Shown here one piece after another: positions 22,997 to 34,860 of a DNA stretch of 64,000 bases. This DNA comes from Datura wrightii. Its lineage: Eukaryota; Streptophyta; Magnoliopsida; Solanales; Solanaceae. The stretch covers positions 154,506,501 through 154,570,500 of the forward strand of contig JASDFA010000010.1 of assembly GCA_035772735.1 (NCBI GenBank). Direction: 5' to 3'. The position numbers and the translations under genes were made by a program. Numbering within the stretch: position 1 is the first letter of the stretch; each line of letters starts with the position of its first letter. The notes under the pieces were generated by a model, which saw only the letters and a list, made by a program, of their open reading frames with translations, was not told the origin of the DNA and ran no database searches.

Positions 22997-23133
22997 AAAG
23001 TGAAACTTCAGACGAAGTTCAAGCACAGTTTGCTGCTATGGATGGCACTGTGCACCAGGGCTAATCCGGGGAGAACTTTTGTAAATTCAAAAGCTGAATC
23101 ACTTAAGGGCAAAATGAGAATTTTTCCTATGGT

Positions 23134-23141
23134 TATAAATA
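23134..23141 (+). promoter_or_regulatory. LTR TATA box
   Basis: TATAAATA about 140 bases downstream of the GC-rich repeat block. Confidence 0.55.
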
Positions 23142-24055
23142 TATCACTAGGACATTTGAATGTGGGACACATTTTCTTTTGGAAGGAAATGTTGTTTTTG
23201 GAGGAAGAGACAAGAGTTTCATCTTTTAGGTTTTTCTTCCTTACTTCATTACTTATTCTTGTATTTGAATGATGATTCTTGTAGTTTTACACTTGAGCAT
23301 GAGTGGCTAATAACCTTAATCTAGGGTTTTGTCCACATCCATGAAGGTTGCAGTTTAAAGTTCATTTATGCTAGACGTTTAGATCTCCTTTTTAAGATTG
23401 TCTATGCTTTCTTGATTTAATGATTGTTCGTTAGTTTGATCACTTGTCGAATAATGTCTATTGGCTCATGTGTTGGACTCGAAAAAGGGAATGAATGAGG
23501 GTTAAAAGGAGCATAGAGTAGGTTTTGATTCCTTGATTAAGATTCCAGGGAATTGATTTCATTATTTTAGATAGGGTGTATACCCTGAAATCCTACTTAG
23601 TTGAATCAGGTATCTTTCAATCATCATTTCACTTTTTTTTTTGCAACCATGAGAATATAGGTGCTAGGGTTAGTAAAATAGTTTTTGATTATTCGGAAGA
23701 ATAAGTTGAGAAATGAGTTCGTAACCTAAAACTAATAATCTTGGAGACTAAGTTTAGTGTAATTGAACTTGCTAACTCAACCTAAAAGCGAAAATGCCAA
23801 GACTCTAGACTTTACTCATCATTTGAAATACAATCTTCCTGAAACGAATTCCCATAAGATTTGATTTACATTACAACATTTAGTAGAATTTACTTTAATT
23901 CTTACAGCCAAATTTTCCCTCTCTCTAGAATAGCGAAATAAAGATTCAAACTAAAATAATTGATTTGACAAGTCTATGGGACGATATCTGTACTTCTATC
24001 CTATATTACTTGATGACCACGTACACTTGCGTGTGCACTTGACTGCATCAAGTTT

Positions 24056-24075
24056 TTGGCTCCGTTGCCGGGGAC
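24056..24075 (+). other. Gypsy primer binding site
   Basis: TGGCTCCGTTGCCGGGGAC differs by one base from the TGGCGCCGTTGCCGGGGA site used by many plant non-chromodomain gypsy elements. It lies five bases after the LTR end. Confidence 0.8.
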
Positions 24076-24189
24076 TTGAATATTGGTTAATTATGTTTGG
24101 TTGGGATTTTATTCCATTATTTAGTATTTTCCTTTGTTGTTGGTTGTTGCATAGCTCAGGTATTGTTCGTTCAGTGCATGCTAGTTATA

Positions 24190-24840
24190 CGAAGTCAAGG
24201 ACAACCCTTGGCCTCATTTGATCCTGAAATAGAGAGAACATTCCATCGGTTGGTAGTAATGGTAGACAACAATGGGAAGGACCAGACCAACGACCAAGAA
24301 CAGATTCCGGTGTGGAATTTTGCTAGGTCAAACTTGGAGAATTCTTCTAAAGCAATCATCAAGCCGTCCATCACTGGAAACTTAGAATTGAAGGAGAGAA
24401 TTGTGCGGTTGGTTCAAAACACTTGTTAGTATTAGGGCAAGACTCATGAGGATCCCCATAGGCATTTGATGACATTTGTGGAATTGAGTGAGAACTTTCA
24501 CTACCAAAACGTCTCTGATGAGTACGTTAAGCTCACTCTATTTCTATTATCATTGATTAGAGAGACAAAAAACAAGATACAAAATGAACCAGTAGGGTCC
24601 ATTACCACTTGAGAAGCTCTTTCTAGTAAGTTCATAAATAGATTTTTCTTTTCGAGGAGAAGGAAAGAGTTAAGAGGAAAGATCTCAAGGTTCATTCAGA
24701 AAAATGGTGAACCTTTAGCTCAGGCATGGGAGAGATGCAAGGGTTATCTGCGAGAGTACCCTCATCACATGAAGCCAAAAGAGATTCCAAATACCTCACC
24801 AGACAGTATTTTCCAACTATCTTTAAGATTTAGGAAAGGT
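24190..24840 (+). pseudogene. Ty3-gypsy gag remnant (retrotrans_gag)
   Basis: After the primer site the frame reads PSITGNLELKERIVRLVQNT, then EDPHRHLMTFVELSENF, VSDEYVKLTLFLLSL and SRFIQKNGEPLAQAWERCKG with YPHHMKP. This is the conserved order of the retrotrans_gag capsid domain of plant gypsy elements. Stops replace conserved residues: TAG after QNTCY at about 24429, and TGA after ITT where a Trp is usual. The sequence loses homology near 24840; no protease or pol follows. Confidence 0.75.
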
Positions 24841-24845
24841 ACGTG

Positions 24846-25190
24846 ATGAGCAGGGCTACCATTACCAACACAATCAGCTACCTAATATCACGATCCGCTA
24901 TGATAAATTTTTTGTTAGTTGAATAATTGCCTTTAGAGTAGGAGTCTCTGCATATTAATCTTAATCTTCTTTTGCTTTTGGCTGGATTAGTTAGCCACTC
25001 AAGTGTTGTATTTCGAGGTCAGCGAAAACCCCCTATGCAACTTATTGCAAGAATATACACATCACTACCTTCTGGTAGTTTATTTTTAAAAAAATTAGTG
25101 ATAAAATTAACACAATTTTCCTTGTGTAAAGAGAAACTACTGCAATAAAGGTGTTGCTATATATGGTGTGCAAAATTACAGTGATACTAA
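24846..25190. other. Short intergenic stretch, no gene seen
   Basis: Lies between the gag remnant and the left end of the mannanase duplication. Nothing recognised. Confidence 0.5.
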
Positions 25191-25477
25191 TCTTTAAATT
25201 TTAAAAACTACATGCCTACAGTAGCATCTGATCATCAAACTAAGATAACAGAAATGTGAAAAAATCTACTTCAAACAATTACGATTTATTCCTACACAAG
25301 TTGGAATAACAAGTGTGTTGGCAAAATACATTCACAACCATACACTAGCTAACTTCTGCTAATGTGAAAATTCCAAATTTGTAAGTTGGGTTACAAATTG
25401 GCCATAGGAGTACTCCGAAATATAAAACAGACACCTTAAAAACAAATTATACCTAATGAATGATAATGTCCTTGACT

Positions 25478-27173
25478 TCATCGACCAAAACGATGATGTC
25501 CCATTCCCAATGGATGATGTCCTACTCCTAGTGGATGATGTCCTACACCTAGTGGATGATGTCCATGTAACTCACCCAAAAAAGGGCTATTAACCAAATG
25601 AGCCAAAGTTGTCATGGCATGAGATTGGCTTGAGATTAGCCCTGCAGTAGAAGGATTTTGTGCCAAGTTAATTGAGTAACCATCATCAAAGTTGTCCATG
25701 CCTTGTGCCACTAGCTGCCAGACTAAGCTTCCTCCCATGGTCCCTCCTGCTTTGGCAAAATTGTACACATTTCTGTAAACTAAACTCATGAAAGTATCTC
25801 TTGCATTTTGATTGTATCCCGGATCTTTGCTTGACTTTCCAAATTCAGCAAGCACTAATGGCTTCTTCAATATGGTTCTTGAATCTTGCCAGTGACTTGT
25901 CATCCATTTTTGCATGAATGCTGCTTGTGCATCATCACTTTGTCCAGACAGCCTGTTAATCAAAAATATTTTTCGTTATATTACAAGTTTAAATTATGTG
26001 CACTGACAGTATATAGATCTGTTTATACGAAAAGAGATGTTTATTGAATTTACCATTGGTCAGTGTATGCATGTATAGTAGCAAAATCAATTTCCCTAAT
26101 AAGATGGCTACTGATGAAATCTGTTCCAACTTGGTAACCAGGATTAACTTGCTTCTTTTCAGGCATTGAATCGCCATAAAATCCTTCCATTCCTATCTCC
26201 AACAAGTGCTTTTTGTCTAGTGATTTCACAAAACTTGCCATCTCTTGAACCCATCCCTGTATATATCGCATCACATAATTATAAATTATAATTAAGAAGA
26301 AGACAAATGATTGATTTGCGTCTGTTTTTACTCACATGAACTGTTTTTCCAGAATAATCAGCATTGCAGCGAGGCTCATTCATAAGTTCCCATGCCATGA
26401 TTGTAGAGTCATCCTTGTATGCTATTCCAGTCATGGTATTGACCCTTGTCACTATTTTCTGTAGCACAGTTATTTTTAAAAATATCAATAATAGATCTAC
26501 TATTTTAATTCAACCATATGGTATCTAAACTTTTTCCTACCTTAACATGGTTCTTGTAATAATCTTTAAGAACTGGATGAGTGTAAAAATCATCTTCACT
26601 ATTAATATTTTGAATTCCTGCATTTTTCGCCCACTGAGCATATTGACTTCTCCCTCCAAAATCTTTGTAGTTATTCACAAAGCTCAATATTAAGCGTATC
26701 TCATACTTTCTTGCTTCTGAGATCACAAAATCCAATCCCTATACACCATAAAGAATGGATCCACGTTAAAGATATAAAAACAATGTCACATATTCTACAT
26801 AGTAAAGAAAATAATAAACAACCTGAAGAACACGTTCATCGTAGACACCAGGAGAAATTTGCAATGCTGCATCGCCTCCATCGCTAAAAGCCCAAGTCCT
26901 GCACACAGAGAGGCTGGCAGCAGAGGCTTCCTTGAAAACCTCAGAGACTTTGTATCTCTCAGTTGGCTCAGCAGCAACATGCATCAGCCAATAAGAATTG
27001 AAACCATTGAACAGAAAAGGTGATCCATTTAGTACAAAATGAGCACCTTTTGTTCTAACAAAATCTACATTATTAGCATTTTCTAGATTCCTAGCTTCTG
27101 TGACTATAGCTAGGAGGAGGAGGAGGCATAGCAAGACAAAGAATGAGCTAATTGCTCTACTAAAAGAAGCCAT
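25478..27173 (-). CDS. MAN: Secreted endo-1,4-beta-mannanase (GH5), copy 1
   Basis: Hydrolyses internal beta-1,4 links of mannans in the plant cell wall. Five exons on the minus strand: 27173-26823, 26738-26541, 26458-26336, 26256-26054 and 25952-25478. All introns are GT-AG, total 1350 bases, 449 aa. The start is the ATG before a classic signal peptide (residues 1-27, Leu-rich core). Recognisable blocks are LNGSPFLFNGFNSYWLMHVA, SVCRTWAFSDGG, IRLILSFVNNYKDFGG, AWELMNEPR with the acid/base Glu211, ATIHAYTDQW, and PLVLAEFGKS with the nucleophile Glu328. Length and order fit the ripening-type tomato LeMAN4 group. The C terminus is odd: three HHPLGVG-type repeats and HHRFGR (residues 423-449). 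It appears intact; copy 2 lies 17.5 kb away. Expression and tissue are unknown. Confidence 0.93.
25484..25565 (-). repeat. 21-bp coding minisatellite (HHPLGVG repeats)
   Basis: The plus strand repeats TGGATGATGTCCTA(C/T).CCTAG in 21-base units at the 3' end of the coding region. It encodes three heptads plus a degenerate fourth; copy 2 has one heptad plus the degenerate one. Confidence 0.9.
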
Positions 27174-27256
27174 TAATTAACTTGTTAAAACAATGTATGT
27201 AGTGAGTTTCTCAAATTGAAAGAATGATTTGAGTAGCCAAGATATGTTTGTAGGGC

Positions 27257-27264
27257 TATTTATA
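27257..27264 (-). promoter_or_regulatory. Mannanase copy 1 TATA box
   Basis: TATAAATA on the minus strand, about 85 bases before the ATG. The same box is preserved in copy 2 at 45091-45098. Confidence 0.7.
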
Positions 27265-28577
27265 GTTATTTAGAGCTTACTAAAAATAGAAAGAAGAATG
27301 AAGTTGAAGTAATTAGGAGGATTTTCAGGATGTAAATCGAATAGTTGGTTTTCTAAATTTGGCAAGAATGAATTGTTTATATTTGGTTTCAAGCTTTTGT
27401 ATGGAAAGCTGACAGAAGGCGAAAGTTCAGTTGAAGGAAAAAGGAAAGAGTAATATTAGGAAATTATTAATTAGAAGAATGAATGATTTTTTTTTTTTTA
27501 AATTTTTTAAAAGAAGGGAAACAAAGGTGCTATGAAATGTGGGTGATGTCTTCTCCATGTGCCTGGTTTTGATAAGTTTGATAGGAACTTGAATGTCCTA
27601 TCCATTTATCCTGCATGATTTGAAGCCAAGAAATGCTGAAATGATCAACTTATAATTAGGAGGGAATGCATGTGAAGTTGGGAGCAGGGGCATAGAGGCA
27701 GAGCCATAATTTTTTATTAAGGGAATTCAAAATATGAAAAGTAAACACGTAAAGTTGAGGAATTCAATATCTACTAAATATAAATAAAAATAAATAAATT
27801 TGACCTTATATATAAAATAAAAATTTTTGTTGAAGAGGATTCGGATGAACACCCTTATATATGCCGCGCTAGTTGTGTCCTGCAAGGACTGGTCCAATGA
27901 GTTTATCTGAACCCATTAAGTTTTTAGGACTATATATAGATTTATGTGAAATTAAAATCCACAAAAATTTCGATTAACATTAGATCTGAATCAGTAATTG
28001 TAAAAGTACTATTAAAAACTTTAAAGGATAGAATCCATCAAGTTAAAGTTCTGAATCCGACTCCAGATGAAAGGAAAAACATGAAGGACATGAGCTAATT
28101 AGGAAATTTATAGAAGGTGAATATATAGTTGGAAAATGGTTAGTTGAGAAACAAAAGAAATGGATAAATATCCTAACAGAAACTAGACTCTTGGAGTTTC
28201 TAAAGCACTTTTTTTCCAGTTCAGTTATCCCATCAAAAATTGTTATCCCTTTTAAAGCTGTTGATCTCTCTACACCACATTTTGAGAACAAATCTGTAAA
28301 GAAGCAATACCAAATCAAATTTAGGATTCTAACATGAAATTGGCATTGTCAAAAGGTTCAAGATTGTTTAATTTGATGAGCTAAAAAAAGGTATGCGCCT
28401 AATATTTGTTATAAGGTAATGCACCTTTAGTCAATTTCGCCTGAAGACCACATTGTAGTGGGTTGGATGTATAATTTCTTAAGTTATATTTATCCAATCC
28501 ACTACACTTCTTGATGCACATAAAATTCAATCTAAAGTATTAGTAAATGTAAGAGAATTTTCAGTAATATTAAACCT
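27265..28577. other. Upstream region of mannanase copy 1
   Basis: No second gene seen. It is largely collinear with 45100-46300 upstream of copy 2, so both copies may share proximal control elements. Confidence 0.6.
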
Positions 28578-29600
28578 TAAAAGAGTGAAGGTTCAAAGAT
28601 ATTTATATTTGAACTATCGATCTGAGAATTTTCTATTTGAACTATCACCAAATATTTATCGAAACATACCTCGACAAATATCTAATTGTGTGTCTACTAC
28701 ACTCTCTTTTATTTTTATTTTATTTTATTTTATTTTTATTTTCTTGCAAAGTTGCATTTCATGTTGGCAAAACTTATATCCTGGTTTACCGAGTTTCATA
28801 CATGGTTTATCAGGTGTGGGAGATTTCTACTTAAATTATCATTAAATATTTATCGATATATACCTCGACTAATATCTGGATAAATGTAAAATAAATTGTT
28901 AGATTAAAAGTTAAAAGGGTTAATATTTTGGGTTAAAAAGTTAGGATCTTTTCCCAATTCAAAAATTAATTTTGACTATCACCTTCTTCTTCACTTAATC
29001 TCTCTTTATTGATAATTCTTCTGTGGAATTTCTTGTACAAACTCTTTTTGCATGATCATTTGTTGTTGATGTTCTTATTTTTTTAGGCTGTCTATATTTG
29101 CAATAGACATTCACCTTCATTTTGGAGAAATGAAGAAGAAGACAACATGGACAATGAAAACGAAGAAGGGAAATATTTTAAAAAAATTGATTAGCCCCTG
29201 TAGAAGAAGAAAATGAAGAAGGATGCTGATAATTGAAGAAGAAAAAAGTTAGAGAAAATCTGCAACAGAGAAGAAGAAATGAAGAAAAATGGTTGAGAAA
29301 TGATGACGAAGATGGGGAGAGCTTAAGATTTTAAAGGAATTAATTGATTTTTTTTTTTAAAAAAATATAAATGGCCAGCTTATATAGCCGTTACATATTC
29401 CACATGGACGAAATATGATAAAAAAATAAAGTTAGTCACACACCTAGAAGCAATTGTATGGAAACACTTGGTATAGTCAGCGCCGAGATGTGTTTTGATA
29501 AATATTTGATGATAGTTCAGGTAGAAAACTTGCATATTTGATGGTTCAGATATGAAAGTCAAAAAATCGAGATACTTTAGATGTATTTTTTACCCTTCAT
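28578..29600. mobile_element. Long-TIR palindromic element A, copy in segment 1
   Basis: The left end (TATTTGAACTATCACCAAAT at about 28632) faces its complement near the right end (ATTTGATGATAGTTCAGGTA at about 29503), giving imperfect terminal inverted repeats over 100 bases. The interior is AT rich with GAAGAAGA runs. No transposase. It is also found at about 46300-47085 in the second segment, so it predates the duplication. Confidence 0.65.
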
Positions 29601-29904
29601 TCATATTAAAATGGAGAAAATATACTCAAAATTAATTTATAACAAAGTCTCTAATGATGTATTGAAAATTAAATACTTCCAACTTGCATATCATAAGGAG
29701 ATCGTTGGTTAGCTACTAGAACTTTCACCTTGTTGGTGAAAGTTTAGTTTTCTGCCTTATTTTCTCTTTTCCAACCTCCATTAAAAAAATAAAAATAAAA
29801 AATAAGAAGAAGATCGTGCACGCGCTTAAGTAAAACTTTTAATTCTTTTATAATTCATAAAATAATTTCTAGAGTAGAATAAACTTGCAACTAAATTTAA
29901 ACTA

Positions 29905-30225
29905 TGAGTGAAGAATCAAAAGCACACTAAAATATTTAGGTTTTTTGAGTTTTCTATTGAACTATTAGGTGTTTACACACCTAAAGTAGTCAGGTTTCTT
30001 GAGTTTTCTATCGATCGAACTATCATGTGTTTATTTTTTCTACCTAAAATATCACCAAATGTTTATCAAAACACACCTCAACTATCAGTTGCACACTTTT
30101 TCTACCTGAAATATCACCATCTCACTTGGCGATAGTTCAGTTAGGAAACTCACACGCTTGATAATTCAGGTATAAAACTCAAAAAGCCATAATATTTTAA
30201 CTGTGTTTTTCGCTTTTCGCTTTTC
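29905..30225. mobile_element. Short palindromic element B, copy in segment 1
   Basis: GAGTGAAGAATCAAAA and GGTTTTTTGAGTTTTCTA on the left face complements near AAAACTCAAAAAGCCATAAT on the right. It carries repeated TGAACTATCA phrases related to element A. Its partner is at about 47407-47715. Between elements A and B (29601-29904) and after B (30226-30585) no gene is seen. Confidence 0.6.
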
Positions 30226-30886
30226 CCTCTTAAACTGTTTTGCCAAAAGAACACTCGTATAAATTTTAAAAACAGAGTACATTCTTTTATTATTGAATTC
30301 CTAATTAAAAAATTTGCAAATGTTACATTATCGTTAGAACAAAGTTTCCTAAGATGTTCCTGAGTCATTTTCCTACAAAGGAAAGGATTTCAATTAAATT
30401 TGTTCAATTTACTTGGGCTTTAAGACTTCCCTAAAATTGAACCTTTTTTTTTTTATGTAAATTTACTCATAAGTCATAAAACCCTATTTTAATATCGCTC
30501 AAAACTTTTTAGTCTCTGCCGCACTTATGTTTCCCATCTCTTATATTCATCTTTGAGAAATTAAGTTTGTGTTTTTATTCTTGATGATACGATTGATAGT
30601 TTGCGTGATTTCACCAAACAGTATAGAGAATCAGGTCCCTCAACTAGTTCTGCAGTCCAGAACAGAAGGTAAATAATACAAGGTGTTTACATGGAACCTC
30701 TTTGCTCAAGGGAGTAAAATCACAACCTACTCTAGTAGGATTTTTCAAACTCCACTAACAACCGGGCAATGGTTTAGATTACAATCTATTGCAACCTAGG
30801 AATTAAACTCTTAATCCCTTCCCCTTATAATAACTCTATTGTAAGCTCTTCGTAATAATTCTATTACAAAGACAACTATGGCTAAC

Positions 30887-32309
30887 TGATGAAGGGCACA
30901 TTTACCCACTTCTTAGCCATATTTTGCCCATACTTTATTATGTTTTGAGGATAAATTATGTGTGTTTGCATATGTTTATGTTATATATTTGTGAAAAGAG
31001 ATAACACACATGATTAGATGCTTTTAGGGTTAAAAGCGATGGATTTGGGTGTATTTGAGGCTTTTGGGTTGAATGGGAAGAAGTTGGAATGAACAATGCA
31101 AAGATCAAAGCATGAAGCAACACACTGACACCTCTGCGCAACCAGCAGCGTGGGGCGTAGGCACTGCTGTGCGATGAGAGGCGCGAGGCGCCAACAATCC
31201 AGAGCGAGGAGAGGCGCGAAGTGCCGGCCCACCTGCACGATAAGATGCACGACGCGACACAAGTCTGGCACGATGCAACGCGCGGGGCACCTACCATATC
31301 TGGCTGCCAAAAATGAAATCCTACTTCAACACGGAAAATGAGCTACAAATCCCAAATCAAATCCACAAAGGAACAAGAAAGACATAAATCTACTACTATA
31401 AATACCCTTTATTTTTATGTAATGTGTGTACATGATTTTATTGTGAATTTTTAGAGAGAATTTTTAGAAAATTTACAACTTAGAGTTAGAAATACATTGA
31501 GACAATTGTTGTTGAATCGTTCTTCCTTATTTTTTCAATAATCAAGGTAAGTTTCTTCCTATCATTGTTGTAAGTATTAATTTATGCTTTTGTCTATGAA
31601 TGCTAGTAATTTACTTATAATTATGAGCGGCTAAAACCTTCACAACTAGGGTTGTGGGAACCATGGTGAATTAACGAACTAGGGTTTGCACAAAATGATT
31701 CTAAACCAATACTTAACGCTTGTATTGTATTCTTTTCATCTTTAATGTTTCTTAACGGTCTGCAACGTTAGGACTTGCCTGAGTTCTCTACTTTCTTGAG
31801 CCTAGTAGGTAGAGATTAGGAAAATAAAATTGCAACAAAGCCTTGATTTTTATGATTATTGTATTAACTTGAGCTGTGGTCGTAGGATAGTTAAATTTGG
31901 AACAGATTGATAACGGTTGAATTGAAATCGCTCATGAGACCTCATCCGGTGATTGAGTATAGTCATCCAATAGGGGCGAACCAGTCATTTGGATGAATCC
32001 TAATTATCAGTTCTACAAGTAAAATATTGGGATAGATCACAAGCATAAAACCCGAAGTAGTTATGAACCCATGGAGAACACTCACCCTAGTTAATTGCAT
32101 TAATTTAGAATCGACATTCAATTTCTCAACAAATTACTTGTTACTTTTACCAATTCCTCCCTTGAGATAATTGACTTAAAATATTAAATACTAGTGCTTC
32201 TATATCCTTCCATATTCCCTGTGGGATCGATCCCAACCTCTTTGTTGGGTTATTTATTGACAACATCCGCTGCATACTTCGTCAGAAAGTGTGAGTTTGA
32301 GCGTTATCA
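30887..32309 (+). mobile_element. Solo Ty3-gypsy LTR with perfect 5-bp target duplication
   Basis: TGATGAAGGG...GAGCGTTATCA, flanked by CTAAC at 30882-30886 and 32310-32314. It is related to the LTR at 22555-24050. GC-rich repeats with GAGGCGCGA(G/A)G cores occupy 31130-31290 and a TATAAATA box lies at 31397-31404. There is no internal region, so it arose by recombination between two LTRs. Confidence 0.93.
31397..31404 (+). promoter_or_regulatory. LTR TATA box
   Basis: TATAAATA about 105 bases after the GC-rich repeat block. Confidence 0.5.
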
Positions 32310-32839
32310 CTAACTCTAGCCCTCCACAAATGGTTCAGATACAAGATAAAAATGACCTACAAAAGTTTCTCAAAAGAGGAGTAGGTTTACAATGTTAAGA
32401 GCAAAAAGACAAAGACTCAACAACCTAGAACACAAGACATAACTCTTGATAAGGAACATGTTCTTTGGAGAGGTCTAGCGGTTTTGCAATGTACAAGAAC
32501 ACCAATATTTTGTTTGTTGCAAAACTTGGTTTTGCCCTTTGTATTGTTCAACATATATCAAAGGATGAGTGAGAAATATAATCTTTAACCAATGGATAAA
32601 AGGATGAAACCATAACAGCTCTGCTGCTGTGCTTCAATGGCAACAACTTTACAGTTGTGAAGGTTGACTTCGAGAATAGGGAACAACAATGTATCTAGTG
32701 CCTCACCAGGTTCCTAGTATTTGATTTCATCAAGTTTGCATCTTGTGATATTCAATATATGCGAGAGGACTAGAGAGAGATGAGCTTCTTGGACCATTGA
32801 ATTATAAAGAGCTGGACCACAACATTGAAAGTTGACTTC

Positions 32840-33300
32840 AAACCCAAGGGACCTGGTCCCTTGAGCATCGTATCTGGTTTCTTAGTAGGGTTATCAGATC
32901 ATCAAAACAAATGCATAGTACTTCAAAGTCTATGCTCCATAAATTTTTCCCTTTTTGATGATGACAAACACATGACCACATTCCCTTTGCGAGCCAAATC
33001 CCCATATGGTTGACTAACACATGAATCAAGTTCCCCCTGCAAACCAGCGTGTCTGGTTCCTCAACAGGTATGGCAAATTATTAAAACAAGGCATAGTATT
33101 TTAGTATCTATGCTTCATTAATTTTTCCTTTTTTGATGATGAAAAACTCATGAACCAGATTTTCATCTAGATGACTATCACATGAAGCAAGTTTTCCTCG
33201 CATGCCAGCGTATATGGTCCCTCAACAGGTTTGTTAAATCATCAAAACAAGGCATAGAAGTTTAGTGTCTATGCTTCATCAATTTCCCCCTTTTTGATGA
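32840..33300 (-). repeat. Triplicated start of the SIRE LTR with its purine tract
   Basis: Three units of about 150-170 bases each contain (minus strand) TTTGTCATCATCAAAAA-GG-type purines, then A(A/T)TGAAGCATAGA, CTATGCCTTGTTTTGATGAT and CTGTTGAGG.ACCA. The most 5' unit carries the canonical purine tract. Confidence 0.75.
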
Positions 33301-33639
33301 TGACAAACTCATAAATTGAGTTTCCCCTGTGAGCCAGATTCTCATATAGTTTCCCCCTGAATGAATGATCTTTTGTCCCTTGAAAACCTATTCCCCCTTA
33401 CACATAGCCATAAGATGTTCCCCCTTACATCCAATATTTCAAACTACACTCACACACTCAAACTTTCCCCTTTTGGCATCATTAAAAAAATTAAACAGTA
33501 ACATGAGGAAGAATAAGACATAAAAAAAAGTTAATTCATGGCCGTTGGGACAACGCTAACATGAGTAAATTTATATACAAGTAAGAACTAAAACCAAAAT
33601 CTACATATAATCAAGAAGGCAGTCCAGTTCTTTTTTAAA

Positions 33640-34860
33640 AAATGGAACAACTTAGTATTTCCAACCATACAAATAAGAGCATCAAAGCAAAACACTAGAA
33701 ATACCATATTATCGCAAAAGAAAGAGATAGAGGAAAAGAACAAGGATGAAAACTGTTGGTAGGAACACGAGAGAGGAAGGGATAGGAAAAAGGAAAGGAA
33801 GCAGGAGGAAAGACAGAGTAGAGCTTGGATAACAACTTTTCAATTCTTTCATTTGAAGCATGCTGGTCCTCCAACTGTTTCCTTAGTGTAGAATTCTTAG
33901 CCTTAAGCTGAGTATTATCACGTTGAAAGATCCAGCACTGCACCAGGTTCCCTAACTATTTTCTTGGACATCTGTGCAGCTTTTAGTAGGACCATCTCAG
34001 TTTCCTTTTGAGCCAACATCATCGATAAATGATCAACTCCCTCCATAGCATGTTGTTGTGCATCAATCAACCCTGAGATCGTGGATTGAACTCCAATACC
34101 TCCTTTTTTGGCAACACATTTACACTCTTCCAGAGTGCTTAGATTGAATATTTGCTTTCTAGTTTCCGCTATTCCTTTCCCAAGACAAGGTCCTCTACTT
34201 GTTTTCTTACTATCGCAGTGCCTCTCCCAAGTATAACCCCAAGGTATTTGAATATCCTTGTAAGCATATGACCATATCCCAGACTATGACGTCCATCCTT
34301 TAAGACCTAATCTTCAGAATCTGCTTAGGCATGATAGAGACAAATTTTGAATGTTGCTAATGCCTCAGATGTTTCTAGTCCCTTAGCAGTTTTGATTCCT
34401 CTTTTTAATTTTTTTTATAACTCACTCCTTCTTCCTTTTTACACTTTTGATTTTCTGCTCCAGGTCCTCTTGCAGTTGCCACAATCTTAACCTCCACTAG
34501 CCTTTTAGATTAACAACTATCTCTCTGAGATCTGCCTCTATCATTATAGGGTATTGGTCAGCCATAATTGGTAGAGGAGTCTGCGTATTAGGAGAGAATG
34601 GTTTGGGAGAAGAAAAGATGGATGCATTTCAAAAACAGGGGTTCTTGGAAGGAACTAAAAGAAAGATGAGATTGCAATTACAGTTCAAGGGAGATAACAA
34701 GAGTGAGTGGGTAAGAGGAACTGTGAATATTTTAAGGTGGGGGATTAGGTACGACGTATTGTGTTGGGAATGAAGGGTGTGGTAATTTGAAAATGTTCCA
34801 ACACGACACTGTTTTAAGATAGGCAGAAAAACATAATGATGTGACACTTATAAAATTCTT
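33640..34860 (-). pseudogene. SIRE 3' ORF remnant (coiled coil, after pol)
   Basis: Minus-strand pieces between RNase H and the LTR read as charged, Leu/Lys/Glu-rich helices: MMLAQKETEMVLLKAAQ near 33990-34040 and QLKAKNSTLRKQLEDQHASN with ERIEKLLSKL near 33830-33920. SIRE elements carry an extra ORF at this site, sometimes called env-like, of uncertain role. This one has many stops and no recognisable signal or membrane segment. The purine-rich 33300-33640 stretch leads into the LTR. Confidence 0.45.

Larger units (their letters stand above)
22555..24050 (+). mobile_element. Ty3-gypsy 5' LTR (about 1.5 kb)
   Basis: It starts TGATCTTGGACG and ends GACTGCATCA, directly before a GCCGTTGCCGGGGAC primer site. 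The start matches the solo LTR at 30887-32309 (TGAT, then GCCATATTTTRCCCAT, and TTGTGAAAAGAG). Four GC-rich phrases with CGCGCCA recur at almost exactly 60-base spacing (22801-22996), followed by a TATA box at 23134-23141. The right half carries the phrases CTAGGGTTTTG and GAATTGATTTC, which recur loosely in the other member. Confidence 0.75.
25191..30585. repeat. Segmental duplication, copy 1 (pairs with 42670-48065)
   Basis: Starts at CTTTAAATTTTAAAAACTAC and ends near GAGAAATTAAGTTTGTG..TTT; both landmarks recur at 42670 and about 48030 in the same orientation. The unit holds a complete mannanase gene, its 3' flank and over 3 kb of upstream DNA. Order is conserved throughout, with small indels. 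Confidence 0.9.
30600..33281 (-). repeat. SIRE-type 3' LTR, interrupted by a solo gypsy LTR
   Basis: On the minus strand it begins TGATGAAGCATAGACACTAA after the purine tract AAAAAGGGGGAAA (33283-33296). It ends somewhere near 30600. Without the 1.43-kb insertion it is about 1.25 kb, close to known SIRE LTRs. It includes sequence typical of U5, such as CCCTTGAGCAAAGAGGTTCC. Confidence 0.6.

Noticed and set aside
31014..31310. Arg/Cys-rich minus-strand frames
   Set aside because: Arise from GC-rich LTR repeats of the solo LTR; overlapping frames in both strands and no homology.
33695..33943. Possible host coiled-coil gene
   Set aside because: Position between RNase H and the purine tract of the SIRE element makes it the element's 3' ORF remnant.
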